Of a stretch of DNA of 64,000 bases, positions 1-9,800 are shown piece after piece. The translations under genes were made by a program, and so were the position numbers. The notes below the pieces were generated by a model. The model did not search any database. It had not been told where the DNA came from and saw nothing but the letters and a program-made list of their open reading frames with translations. Numbering within the stretch: the first letter of the stretch is position 1; each line of letters opens with the position of its first letter. Source of the stretch: Flavobacteriaceae bacterium (GTDB lineage: Bacteria > Bacteroidota > Bacteroidia > Flavobacteriales > Flavobacteriaceae); the NCBI GenBank assembly GCA_009886755.1, contig QXYU01000050.1, forward strand, positions 1 through 64,000, written 5' to 3'.

Positions 1-53
1 AGAGCATCACCTTGCCAAGGTGAGGGTCGCGGGTTCAAATCCCGTCTTTCGCT
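1..53 (+). tRNA. tRNA-Gly(GCC), 5' end cut by window
   Basis: The visible part has the anticodon stem-loop with GCC, a variable loop, the T-arm GGTTCAAAT, and the 3' acceptor strand CTTTCGC followed by discriminator T at 53. The first roughly 20 bases (5' acceptor and most of the D-arm) lie before the window. CCA is not encoded. It lies 18 nt before tRNA-Leu and is probably co-transcribed with it. Confidence 0.93.
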
Positions 54-71
54 CTTTTTTATTTAAGTTCA

Positions 72-156
72 GCTCGGATGGTGGAATTGGTAGACACGTT
101 GGACTTAAAATCCAATGACCATTGCGGTCGTGCGGGTTCAAGTCCCGCTCCGAGTA
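72..156 (+). tRNA. tRNA-Leu(UAA)
   Basis: A complete class II tRNA. The acceptor GCTCGGA (72-78) pairs with TCCGAGT (149-155) through one terminal G-U pair, and the discriminator is A156. The anticodon loop CTTAAAA gives anticodon TAA. A long variable arm and the T-loop GGTTCAAGT are present. CCA is not encoded. A strong terminator follows immediately. Confidence 0.95.
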
Positions 157-158
157 CA

Positions 159-187
159 AAACCCTCTTTTTTGGAGGGTTTTTTTAT
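159..187 (+). terminator. Rho-independent terminator after tRNA pair
   Basis: AACCCTC and GAGGGTT form a GC-containing hairpin with a T-rich loop, followed by a run of T. It sits directly behind tRNA-Leu and ends the tRNA transcript. The stretch from about 190 to 409 contains no recognisable gene. It has one perfect TAnnTTTG box at 192-199 of uncertain use. Confidence 0.85.
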
Positions 188-409
188 GCGTTAAATTTGA
201 ATTATCCAAATCATAATAATACAAATCAACAAACAAGCGAAATTGACCTTTTCAATCCCTAGCAAATTTTGTTGTTAAACATCTACCCAATATAGATCGC
301 AGTTTTGGCTTTTACCAGACCTGCAATTTTTTGCACCTAAAAGAAGAGCGTTTTTCAATTTTTGTTTTTCATGTTGTAGGAGTATGATGTAACTTTTTAT
401 ATTAGTGAC

Positions 410-2833
410 ATGAGAAAAGTCAATTTAATATTAAAAGCCCTAGGATTTGTAGTGATTATGGGTATTCTTTTAGGGTATGTGGGGTATCGCTATTTTGACA
501 CCACCTTTTTAAATTTTGAATCCGATTACAAAGCTGCACTTGTTTTTAAGGAGTTGCAATCAGAGGGTTACTCTTTTATGGATCGGAATGCCAATGGGCA
601 ATTGGACGTATATGAAGACGATCGTCAGCCCCTTGCAATGCGAGTTGCAGATGTGCTTTCGCAGATGACAATAGAAGAAAAAATACACCTGCTCAAAGGC
701 TCCGGAATGGCTTCTGGACTGGGACAATCTGATTCCGGAGGGGTAGCAGGAGCCGTAGGAACAATCGTTCCCACAACTCGATTGGGAATTCCTAGTGTGA
801 ATCTTTCCGATGGTCCGGCGGGTCTTCGAATCCAGTCCAAGCGGAAGGGGCAGGAGAAAGATTTCTATTGCACTTCTTTTCCCATTGCAAGCCTTTTGTC
901 CTCATCTTGGAATGAAGCTTTGATTTATGAAATAGGTAGCGCTATGGGAGAAGAAGCACGTGATTATGGTGTTGATGTAATTCTAGGTCCAGGAGTCAAT
1001 ATTCACCGGCATCCTTTATGCGGTCGAAACTTTGAGTATTTCTCAGAGGATCCGATGCTTTCGGGCTATATAGGAGCAGCCATTGTTAATGGAATCCAAA
1101 GTATTGGGATAGGGGCTACAGTCAAACATTTTGTTGCCAACAACCAAGAAACGCATCGTATTTTTAATGATGCTCGTGTTTCCGAAAGGGCTTTACGAGA
1201 AATTTACTTGAAAGGATTTGAACATATTGTCCATCGGGCGCATCCATGGTCCATCATGACATCCTACAATAAGGTTAATGGGGTTTATACTTCGGAAAAT
1301 GAGCGATTACTCACCCAAATCCTAAGAAATGATTGGGGTTTTGAAGGGTTGGTGATGACAGATTGGTTTGGAGGGAAGGATGCTGTGGCTCAAATTCAAG
1401 CGGGGAATGATTTGTTAGAACCCGGGACATTGCGACAGTGGGAAGCGCTGCGCGAAGCGTATCAAGAGGAGGTGCTAACAGAAGCAGATGTTGATCGTGC
1501 CGCGAGACGTATTTTAACCCTTGTTTTTCAAACGCGCAAGTTTCAGAACTATACGCGCAACAATTCACCCAATCTAAAAAAACACGCTATTCTTGCGCGC
1601 ACTGCTGCCGCTGAGGGAATGGTGCTCTTGAAAAATCAAAATGTACTCCCATTTGAACCTTCCAAAAACATAGCCTTGTTTGGAATTACCTCCTATGATT
1701 TTATTGCAGGAGGAACCGGCTCCGGCGATGTCAATGAAGCGTACACTGTATCCCTGGAGGAAGGTTTATCTGATGCGGGTTATCAAATCAATCAAGCAGC
1801 CAAAAAGCGTTTCGAACAACATAAAGAGAAATACCGTGAAGCCTTTGAAAAGCCAGTAGAATTTGAAGCTATTTTCACCCCATACACCCCCCCTGAAATC
1901 ACCTATACAAAAGCGCAAATTGCCGAAATTGCGACTACTTCTGATTTGGGCGTGATAACCTTGGGAAGAAACTCAGGAGAGCTCGTTGACCGCTCGGCAA
2001 AACCAGGAGATTACAATCTAACAGAGGTGGAAAAAAATATGATTGCTAGGGTTTGTAAAGAATTCCACTCGGCAGGGAAAAAAGTAGTTGTTATACTCAA
2101 TATTGGGGGTGTCATTGAAACCGCCTCCTGGAATACACAACCAGATGGCATCGTTTTGGCATTGCAAGGAGGGCAAGAAGGAGGCCATTCTATAGCAGAT
2201 ATTCTGTCAGGGAAGGTAAATCCTAGTGGGAAGTTACCGGTCAGTTTCCCCATTGTCTTGGAAGATCACGCTTCGGATCTAAACTTTCCAAAAAATCCTA
2301 AAAAAATCAGCATGAGTGATATGGTTGTTGGAATGATCTTCCCTCCCGAAGGACGCTCAGAGAGTGATTGGGTAAAAAATGAAGATTACACCCGATACGA
2401 AGAGGGGATTTATGTAGGTTATCGCCATTTTGACAAAAAGAACCTCCCCGTTTCCTATCCCTTTGGATATGGATTAAGTTATACAGAATTTGACTATGGT
2501 CTGCCAGAGATGGAAGTTCAAGACGACACGATTCAGATGACAATAGCCATCACCAACAAAGGAGGCGTTGCAGGAAAGGAAGTAGTTCAGGTATATGTTG
2601 AAAAAAAAGATTCTCAAATAGACCGTCCCAAACGAGAATTGAAGGCTTTTGCCAAAACCAGTTTATTGTCGGCCAATAGCTCGCAAGAGCTTCAACTTGA
2701 AATTCCTGTCCAAGAATTAGCCTATTGGGATGAAAAAGCCAATGACTGGATTTTGGAAAAAGGGACTTATACCATTCAAGTGGGTTCTTCTTCAAGGGAT
2801 ATCCGCCGATCAGCTTCCTTTCAATGGGATTGA
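410..2833 (+). CDS. GH3-family beta-glucosidase-like glycoside hydrolase
   Basis: This 807-aa protein is a glycoside hydrolase of family 3, which releases terminal sugars from beta-glycosides by a retaining mechanism. An N-terminal hydrophobic segment (about residues 9-26) acts as signal peptide or anchor, so the enzyme is exported. Residues 58-70 (DRNANGQLDVYED) form the EF-hand-like calcium loop common before GH3 barrels. The barrel contains NLSDGPAGLR and the nucleophile motif MTDW (Asp318). The C-terminal sandwich has the GRNSGE/DR region expected to carry the acid/base, and a fibronectin-III-like domain ends the protein. No type IX sorting tail is visible. It stands alone rather than in a SusCD polysaccharide locus, so the substrate cannot be named. 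Confidence 0.93.
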   Translation: MRKVNLILKALGFVVIMGILLGYVGYRYFDTTFLNFESDYKAALVFKELQSEGYSFMDRNANGQLDVYEDDRQPLAMRVADVLSQMTIEEKIHLLKGSGMASGLGQSDSGGVAGAVGTIVPTTRLGIPSVNLSDGPAGLRIQSKRKGQEKDFYCTSFPIASLLSSSWNEALIYEIGSAMGEEARDYGVDVILGPGVNIHRHPLCGRNFEYFSEDPMLSGYIGAAIVNGIQSIGIGATVKHFVANNQETHRIFNDARVSERALREIYLKGFEHIVHRAHPWSIMTSYNKVNGVYTSENERLLTQILRNDWGFEGLVMTDWFGGKDAVAQIQAGNDLLEPGTLRQWEALREAYQEEVLTEADVDRAARRILTLVFQTRKFQNYTRNNSPNLKKHAILARTAAAEGMVLLKNQNVLPFEPSKNIALFGITSYDFIAGGTGSGDVNEAYTVSLEEGLSDAGYQINQAAKKRFEQHKEKYREAFEKPVEFEAIFTPYTPPEITYTKAQIAEIATTSDLGVITLGRNSGELVDRSAKPGDYNLTEVEKNMIARVCKEFHSAGKKVVVILNIGGVIETASWNTQPDGIVLALQGGQEGGHSIADILSGKVNPSGKLPVSFPIVLEDHASDLNFPKNPKKISMSDMVVGMIFPPEGRSESDWVKNEDYTRYEEGIYVGYRHFDKKNLPVSYPFGYGLSYTEFDYGLPEMEVQDDTIQMTIAITNKGGVAGKEVVQVYVEKKDSQIDRPKRELKAFAKTSLLSANSSQELQLEIPVQELAYWDEKANDWILEKGTYTIQVGSSSRDIRRSASFQWD

Positions 2834-3017
2834 TATTGCATTCTCAAGGGCGCTCTTTTTCTGTTTTTTTCCTTCTGATCGTAAGCCACAAGGAGCTTTA
2901 ATTCGTAATGAATCGAGAACTCTTTTTTTAGTTATGTTGTTCAATTCACAGGTTCTTCCTACTTTAACCTCAGAGCGAACCCCACGACGCAAATCACCTA
3001 CACAAAACCAACCGTTT

Positions 3018-3785
3018 ATGAAGCGAAAAAATATAGTCATCACAGGAGCAAGCTCAGGTTTGGGAATGGGAATGGCGCGTGAATTTGCCCAACAGGGTTA
3101 TAATTTGGCACTATGTGCCCGAAGAACTGATAAGCTGGAAAGCCTCAAAGAAGACCTTTTGAAAATCAATCCGTCAATTACAGTATTGACACATCCTTTA
3201 GATGTCAATGATTCCAAGGCTGTATTTTCTGTTTTTGAATCCTTTCGAAAGACTTTTGAAGCAGCAGGGGGAACTCTTGATCGTGTGATTGTTAATGCAG
3301 GAATAGGCCGTGGGGGGTCTCTTGGGAAAGGCTTGGAAGGGCCCAATATGGAAACCGCGATCACCAATTTTTGTGGCGCCTTATCACAGATGGAAGCCGC
3401 ATTGCAGATATTTCGAGAGCAAAATCACGGACATTTGGTTGCGGTTTCTTCGATGTCCGCATTTCGAGGATATCCAGGAGCAATGAATGTATATGCGGCC
3501 ACCAAGGCAGGTTTAAAAAGTTTGGCTGAGGGCGCACGGATAGAAGTTTACAACCGTCCCATTCGGGTCACGACCCTGTTTCCGGGGTATATTCAGTCTG
3601 AAATGACCGATTCGATCGGAAAACCACCGCCCTATATGATCTCTTTGGAAAAAGGGGCGCGGCTATTGGTCAAAGCCATCAATAAAGAGAAAAATACGGC
3701 TATTGTTCCTTTTTGGCCGTGGTACTTTTTTAAGGTAATCATGAATCAACTCAGTCCTGGAATGATTCGTAAAGTATTTGGATAA
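3018..3785 (+). CDS. Short-chain dehydrogenase/reductase (LvaD-like position)
   Basis: A 255-aa classical SDR, an NAD(P)-dependent oxidoreductase. It shows the Rossmann glycine motif TGASSGLG (residues 9-16), NAG at 93-95, and the catalytic Ser144/145, Tyr159 and Lys163. The frame is open further upstream, but the ATG at 3018 puts the Rossmann strand at the N-terminus as is usual for the family, so that start is chosen. The stop is 2 nt before the acyl-CoA dehydrogenase start, so it is the first gene of a three-gene operon with an ACAD and an APH-like kinase. The same combination occurs in levulinate (lva) operons. The exact substrate is unknown. The 184 bp upstream holds no other gene. Confidence 0.9.
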   Translation: MKRKNIVITGASSGLGMGMAREFAQQGYNLALCARRTDKLESLKEDLLKINPSITVLTHPLDVNDSKAVFSVFESFRKTFEAAGGTLDRVIVNAGIGRGGSLGKGLEGPNMETAITNFCGALSQMEAALQIFREQNHGHLVAVSSMSAFRGYPGAMNVYAATKAGLKSLAEGARIEVYNRPIRVTTLFPGYIQSEMTDSIGKPPPYMISLEKGARLLVKAINKEKNTAIVPFWPWYFFKVIMNQLSPGMIRKVFG

Positions 3786-3787
3786 TT

Positions 3788-5011
3788 ATGGATTTTACTC
3801 CTTCAGAACGTTCCCAAGCCTATTTAGAGCGCTTGAAGACATTTATGCAAGCGCATGTGTACCCCTTTGAAGAAAGCTATCGGGAATACCATCGAGAGCA
3901 CAACAACCACGGCCGTTGGCGCGAATGGTCAGAGCATCCTGAAGTGGCCAAAATCAAACAGAAAGCCAAGGAAGCAGGACTTTGGAATTTGTTTTTACCC
4001 GATGCAAAGCTAGGGGAAGGACTTAGCGTATTGGAATACGCCCCTATGGCTGAAGAAATGGGTCGGGTGTATAATTCATCAGAATTTTTTAATTGCAATG
4101 CTCCAGATACGGGAAATATGGAAGTGCTTTACCATTTTGGATCCGATCAACAGAAAGAGCAGTGGCTTCAACCCCTTTTGGATGCGAAAATAAAATCGGT
4201 CTTTTCAATGACAGAACCGCAGGTAGCTTCTTCGGATGCCACCAATATAGAAACATCTATTACTCCCGATGGAGATTCTATTGTTGTCAATGGAAAAAAA
4301 TGGTGGTCGACCGGTTTGGGTCATGCCGAAGCTCGATTGGCAATTGTATTAGGAAAAACAGATCCTAAGGCCGCACGACATCAACAACACAGCATGGTAT
4401 TGGTGCCGCTTGATACGCCAGGCGTGACCATCAAGCGAATGCAAAATACTTTTGGAGTCTATGATGCACCCAGCGGTCATGGAGAGGTTCATTTTGACCA
4501 AGTACGGGTGCCCAAGGCTAATTTGATTCAGGATTTTGGTGCTGGCTTTGCCATTGCCCAAGGACGTTTGGGTCCAGGAAGGATCCATCACTGTATGCGA
4601 TGCATCGGAGCGGCCGAACGCGCCTTGGAATTGGCACTGCACCGTAGTGGAACTCGTGAGGCTTTTCAAAAACCACTAGCTCGTCTGGGAGGAAATGCCG
4701 AACGCTTTGCCAAGGCACGAATTGCCATTGATCAAGCCCGTTTGCTCACGCTTTATACCGCTTGGAAAATTGATCAAAAAGGGGTCAAAGCGAGCATGAC
4801 TGAAATTGCAGCCATCAAAGTAGTCGCCCCAACCGTATTGCAAGAGGTGACCGATATGGCTATGCAAATCCATGGAGGTGCAGGAATATCGGATGATTTT
4901 CCATTGACAGGCTTTTTTATGCAAGCCAGAGCTCTTCGTTTGGCAGATGGCCCCGATGAGGTGCATTTGGGAACTGTAGCTAAGTTGGAATTCAAAAAAC
5001 ATCTTTCCTAG
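3788..5011 (+). CDS. Acyl-CoA dehydrogenase-like flavoprotein (ACAD11/LvaC type)
   Basis: A 407-aa acyl-CoA dehydrogenase-fold protein expected to bind FAD and an acyl-CoA. The N-terminus (HVYPFEESYRE, then GLWNLFLPD) and the late motif ADGPDEVH near residue 386 are typical of the ACAD10/ACAD11 and LvaC branch rather than of ordinary fatty-acyl dehydrogenases. Members of that branch eliminate phosphate from 4-phosphoacyl-CoA made by a partner kinase. The kinase gene begins directly after this stop codon (TAGATG), which supports that reading. An ordinary alpha,beta-dehydrogenation role remains possible. Confidence 0.9.
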   Translation: MDFTPSERSQAYLERLKTFMQAHVYPFEESYREYHREHNNHGRWREWSEHPEVAKIKQKAKEAGLWNLFLPDAKLGEGLSVLEYAPMAEEMGRVYNSSEFFNCNAPDTGNMEVLYHFGSDQQKEQWLQPLLDAKIKSVFSMTEPQVASSDATNIETSITPDGDSIVVNGKKWWSTGLGHAEARLAIVLGKTDPKAARHQQHSMVLVPLDTPGVTIKRMQNTFGVYDAPSGHGEVHFDQVRVPKANLIQDFGAGFAIAQGRLGPGRIHHCMRCIGAAERALELALHRSGTREAFQKPLARLGGNAERFAKARIAIDQARLLTLYTAWKIDQKGVKASMTEIAAIKVVAPTVLQEVTDMAMQIHGGAGISDDFPLTGFFMQARALRLADGPDEVHLGTVAKLEFKKHLS

Positions 5012-6079
5012 ATGGCAAGCACTTTAGATGTTGAAAGACCTCAGCGAAAAGGAGAGGAACTCGACCTTAAACGCCTATTACCTTGGCTGGAAGAAGCCTT
5101 GCCAGAGTTAACAGGGAGGCCTGCAATCACACAGTTCTCGGGAGGGGCGTCCAATTGGACGTATCGACTGCAATTTCCCGATCAGGACTTGATTCTTCGT
5201 CGGGCACCATCTGGAAAAAAGGCCAAAGGAGCCCATGACATGGTGCGTGAATACGAACTGCAGAAAAGCCTAAAGCCACATTATTCCTATGTGCCTAAAA
5301 TGTGGGCTGTTTGCGCAGACGAAGCGGTTTTGGGTTCTACTTTCTATGTAATGGAACGGCTCGAAGGGCTTATTCTGAGAAAAAACCCACCAAGAGATAT
5401 TCGATGGAATAAGCAACAGGTGGAAACGCTCTGCTATTCCTTTTGGGATAAATTGATCGAATTGCATCAAGTGGACTACCAAAAGGAAGGGTTGACACAA
5501 CTCGGCAAAGGAGCTGGCTATGTGGAACGACAAATTCACGGATGGAATAAGCGGTACGCTAATGCCGTGACTTGGAATGTCCCGTCCGGTAAAAAAGTAA
5601 TGCGCTGGTTGGAAGCCCATATCCCCAAGGAAGAAAATCTTTGTGTGATTCACAACGATTTTAGACTGGATAATGTGGTATTGTCTCCTGAAAACCCCGC
5701 TGATATTTTGGGAGTATTGGATTGGGAAATGGCAGCTATTGGCGACCCCTTGATGGACTTAGGAAACAGCCTAGCCTATTGGGTGGAACCGACCGATGAT
5801 TTTTTCATCAAAGGAATGCGTTTGCAACCTTCACATCTTTCGGGGATGCTTAACCGAGAACAAATCATTGCTTATTACACACAGCAACGGGGAATGGCGA
5901 TTGAGGATTTTCGATTCTATCGCGTATATGGATTGTTTCGCCTGGCCGGTATTGTGCAGCAAATCTATTACCGCTATGCTAAGGGATATACCCAAAACAA
6001 AAGCTTTAAAAACTTTTGGACGTTGAGTTTTTATCTGATCAAAACCTGCGAAAACATTATTCGTAAAGGAACGCGCTAG
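5012..6079 (+). CDS. APH-family phosphotransferase (ACAD10/11 kinase domain, LvaA-like)
   Basis: A 355-aa aminoglycoside-phosphotransferase-fold kinase. It has an N-terminal lobe with FSGGASNWTY, the catalytic loop HNDFRLDN (Asp216 as base, Asn221 for metal) and the second metal motif DWE (Asp237). Its length and motifs match the stand-alone kinase that partners ACAD10/11-like dehydrogenases, and it starts immediately after such a gene. By family knowledge the likely substrate is a 4-hydroxyacyl-CoA, not an antibiotic. No counterpart of the small LvaB subunit is seen nearby. Its TAG stop shares CTAG with the stop of the convergent HAD gene. Confidence 0.88.
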   Translation: MASTLDVERPQRKGEELDLKRLLPWLEEALPELTGRPAITQFSGGASNWTYRLQFPDQDLILRRAPSGKKAKGAHDMVREYELQKSLKPHYSYVPKMWAVCADEAVLGSTFYVMERLEGLILRKNPPRDIRWNKQQVETLCYSFWDKLIELHQVDYQKEGLTQLGKGAGYVERQIHGWNKRYANAVTWNVPSGKKVMRWLEAHIPKEENLCVIHNDFRLDNVVLSPENPADILGVLDWEMAAIGDPLMDLGNSLAYWVEPTDDFFIKGMRLQPSHLSGMLNREQIIAYYTQQRGMAIEDFRFYRVYGLFRLAGIVQQIYYRYAKGYTQNKSFKNFWTLSFYLIKTCENIIRKGTR

Positions 6080-6741
6080 ACGTTTGGGAAAAAGTCAGGT
6101 ATTCGATCAAATGCAATCGCTTTAAAATCATGGATTAGATAATCGGCTAGTTGATAGTCCTGGTTATGAGAATGCACACTTTTATACGCTACACAGAAAA
6201 TTCCTGCCGCATGGGCCGCTTTGATTCCATTGGTGGAGTCTTCTATGACCATACACTCTAAAGTGGAAAATCCGGCTGTTTGTGCAGCTTTGATAAAGAT
6301 TTCAGGGTGTGGTTTGGAAGCGGCTAAATCGGCACCACTGAGCTTGCCAACAAAATAACGATCTAGATCAAAACGTTTGAATATACGATTGATATTGGGC
6401 AGAGAAGCGGAGGAAGCCAAGACCAATGTCAATCCATTGCGATGGTACTCTTGGATTCGATCCAGCACCCCATCAATGAGTTCCAGAGCGTTATCTTCTT
6501 CAAATAGCTTTTTAAAATGGCGTCGTTTGACCGTTACCAGTTCTTGGGGGGTTACGTTCAGTGAGAATGCATCGCAGAGCCTTATACAAATCGGAAGAGT
6601 TGCTTGTCCGGTAAAGGATTCATACAAGGAATCGGTTACTTCAAGACCATAGTCTGCAAACATTTTATAATAGGCTTTGCGATGTAAGGGCTCGCTGTCC
6701 ACAATGACCCCGTCCATATCAAAAAGAACAGCTTTCAGCAT
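6076..6741 (-). CDS. HAD-superfamily hydrolase (beta-phosphoglucomutase-like)
   Basis: A 221-aa HAD phosphatase/phosphomutase of the subfamily with an N-terminal helical cap. DMDGVIVDSEPLH (from Asp8) supplies the nucleophile and acid, and later motifs include LASSAS and KPHPEIF followed by IEDSTNGIKAA. It probably acts on a small phosphorylated sugar. The frame is open to a TTG at 6759, but that codon lies inside a perfect -7 box, so the ATG at 6741 is the start. The 3' end overlaps the kinase gene by 4 nt tail to tail. Confidence 0.87.
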   Translation of the reverse strand: MLKAVLFDMDGVIVDSEPLHRKAYYKMFADYGLEVTDSLYESFTGQATLPICIRLCDAFSLNVTPQELVTVKRRHFKKLFEEDNALELIDGVLDRIQEYHRNGLTLVLASSASLPNINRIFKRFDLDRYFVGKLSGADLAASKPHPEIFIKAAQTAGFSTLECMVIEDSTNGIKAAHAAGIFCVAYKSVHSHNQDYQLADYLIHDFKAIAFDRIPDFFPNV

Positions 6742-6756
6742 TTTCAGTGTTTTGCA

Positions 6757-6764
6757 CAAAAGTA
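6757..6764 (-). promoter_or_regulatory. -7 box TACTTTTG for the HAD gene
   Basis: A perfect match to the Bacteroidota -7 consensus TAnnTTTG, 15 nt before the ATG at 6741. It makes the upstream in-frame TTG an unlikely start. Confidence 0.6.
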
Positions 6765-6899
6765 CCGACTTACGGATGAATAAATATATTTTCTTTTGAG
6801 AGTTAGCCGTAGCACTGTTTCATTGAGTGAAGTAAAAACGAATACAATGAACTAACAAAAAGGAATGTATATTGCTGTGAAAAAGTAATTCTTACAGTT

Positions 6900-9800
6900 A
6901 TGAATAGAGCGATACAATTTGGAGCCTTACTAGTAACGAGCCTGTGTTTTGGTCAGTTCTCTACGGCATTGATGAACGAAATGAAACCCCGGAACATTGG
7001 TCCTGGTGGAATGAGTGGTCGGATCACAGCCATTGATGTAGTGCTTCAGAACCCCAATATTATTTATGCAGGGTCGGCCTCAGGGGGTCTTTGGAAATCT
7101 ACCAGTGGGGGGATTCGATGGGCACCTATATTCGAAGATCAGATCACGGCCTCTATCGGAGCTGTCGCCATTCAACAATCCAATCCTGACGTTGTATGGG
7201 TTGGAACGGGTGAAGGAAATCCAAGAAACAGTCTCAATGGAGGGTATGGCATTTTCAAATCTTTAGATGGAGGCAAAAGCTGGCAAAAGAGTGGCTTAGA
7301 AAAAACACGACACATCCACCGAATTATAATTGACCCTCAAAATCCTAATACCGTATATGTCGCTGCCATCGGTTCTCCTTGGGGGGAACACCGCGAGCGT
7401 GGCGTCTATAAAACTGTGGATGGCGGTAAAAGTTGGAAAAAGATTTTATATGCCAACCCCAAAACAGGAGCAGCCGATCTTGTGATGGATCCGAACAATC
7501 CGAACAAGCTGATTGCAGCGTTATGGGAACACAAACGCGATCCATGGTTTTTTAAATCAGGAGGAAAAGGAAGCGGTTTGTTCATCACCTATGACGGTGG
7601 CGACAATTGGAAGCAAATCACCCATAAAGAGGGGTTACCAGAGGGGGAGCTTGGACGTATTGGAATTGCCATAGCACCCAGCGATCCCAACCGTGTTTAT
7701 GCGCTGATAGAGGCTAAAAAAAACGGGTTTTACCGTTCTGACGACGGAGGACACCAGTGGAAGCTGGTCAATGAGGAGGAAGAAATCGGGAACCGACCTT
7801 TCTACTATTCTGACATCCGCGTTGATCCGCAAAATGAGAATCGTATTTATTCCATTTTCACCTACGTAAATGTATCCGAGGATGGGGGAAAGAGTTTTGA
7901 AGAATTGATGCCCGCATATTACGTTGACAATGGAGTACACCCGGATCACCATGCATGGTGGATTCACCCAGAGGATGGAAGTTTTATGATCAATGGCAAT
8001 GATGGAGGTTTGAATATCACCCGTGATCGAGGAAAAAATTGGCGTTTTGTAGATAATATCCCAGTGGGACAGTTTTACCATATCAATGTAGATATGGATT
8101 ATCCCTACAATGTCTATGGGGGCATGCAAGATAATGGTTCTTGGAAGGGTCCGGCCTATGTATGGCGAGATCAAGGAATTCGAAATGCTTACTGGCAAGA
8201 GATTTTGTTTGGTGATGGTTTTGATGTAGTTCCGAACCTAGCCAATTCTCGTTTTGGTTTTGGAATGAGCCAGCAAGGAAGTGTTTCCCGATATGATGCT
8301 GAAACGGGAGACAATTATTCGATCAAACCAACCCATCCCGATCCAGAGGTTCGTTTGCGTTTTAATTGGAACGCAGCAATAGCCAAGGATCCATTTAAGT
8401 CTTCCACGCTTTACTTTGGCAGCCAGTTTGTCCACAAAAGCCAAGATGAAGGTTTGACCTGGGAAGTGATTTCTCCGGACTTGACGACCAATGATAAAAA
8501 CAAACAAAGGCAAAGTGATAGCGGAGGATTGACTCTAGATGCCACGGGAGCAGAAAACCACTGTACCCTCTTGGTAATTGAACCGTCTCCATTGGAGAAA
8601 AATATGCTTTGGACGGCTTCGGACGACGGTCGTGTACACTACACTCAAAACGGAGGAAGTACATGGATAGAGGTCACCAAAAACATCAAGGGCTTACCCC
8701 AAGGCAGCTGGATTCCACAGATAAAAGCATCTACCTATCAAAAGGGAGCTGCTTTGCTTGTAGCAAATGACTATCGCAGGTTCAACTATACGCCCTATGT
8801 GTATCGGACTACTAATTATGGGAAAAGCTGGGAACGAATTGTAGATGCCAAAGATGTGTCAAGTTATGCCTTGTCGATTGTTCAAGATCCAGTGGCGCCG
8901 AATTTATTTTTTCTGGGCACCGATGACGGCTTGTATGTGTCTATAGACGGGGCAGCAAGTTGGGAGAAAATGGATTCAAAACTTTTCCCAACGGTATCAA
9001 CCAAAGACCTAGTGATTCATCCGCGTGAACCCGATTTGATTATTGGAACCTTCGGCCGTGCGGCCTGGGTTTTGGACGACATTGAACCCCTTCGCCAATT
9101 GGCAAAAAACCCAAATTCACTTAAACAGGATATTGTTTTATTTGACGCTCCCACGGCCTATCATGCTGCCAATCAACAACCCACAGGAACGCGTTTTGGT
9201 GGGGATGCCCTATACAACGGTGAAAACCGACCCGAAGGAGGGCGGTTTACCTTTTATTACAAAGCCAAAAAGTCTATGGATCAAAAGCAGCGATTAAAAC
9301 TAGCCCTATACAAAGATGAGGTGCTGGTCAAGACACTTGAAAGAAAGGCTCCAGACACTACTGGTTTTTATCGTTGGACATGGGATTTGACAGAGGAAGC
9401 AGTTGAGCGTCCTGAACGCTTTAAGGAAAAAGAAGAAAAAGATGACGATGATGAAAGAAGTGGCAAGCCAGCACTTCCGGGTACCTACCAGGCAACATTG
9501 TCCTATGGTGATTCCCAATCAAAAGCGACTATAACATTGGCATTAGACCCAAGAATTGAAGATACCGAAACAGCCTTCAATGAACGTTATCAAGCCTTAA
9601 AGTCTTTGGAAGAAATGACCACATTAGCCGCTGCTGCAGTAGGGCAAGTTCAGCACAGTCGTCGAGAGGTCAATGCGTTAAAAAAATCTTTAAAGGATTC
9701 AACGGAAACTGAGGAAATAAGTTCCTTGGCTTCGAAAACCCTAACGTCCTTGATCGCTTTGGAAGCGTTGTTTATTGGAAAAGAAGACAAACGGCAAGGG

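Noticed and set aside
2730-3017. Upstream extension of the SDR frame overlapping the GH3 gene
   Set aside because: It adds about 96 residues with no homology to SDRs and would overlap GH3 by about 100 nt; ATG 3018 starts at the Rossmann strand.
5012-6079. Aminoglycoside resistance gene
   Set aside because: The APH fold alone suggests it, but the ACAD11-like neighbour and motif form point to metabolic kinases, not resistance.
7635-8198. A 187-codon minus-strand frame inside the Asp-box protein
   Set aside because: It is antisense to repeated DGG-x-x-W motifs; the biased composition explains the open frame.
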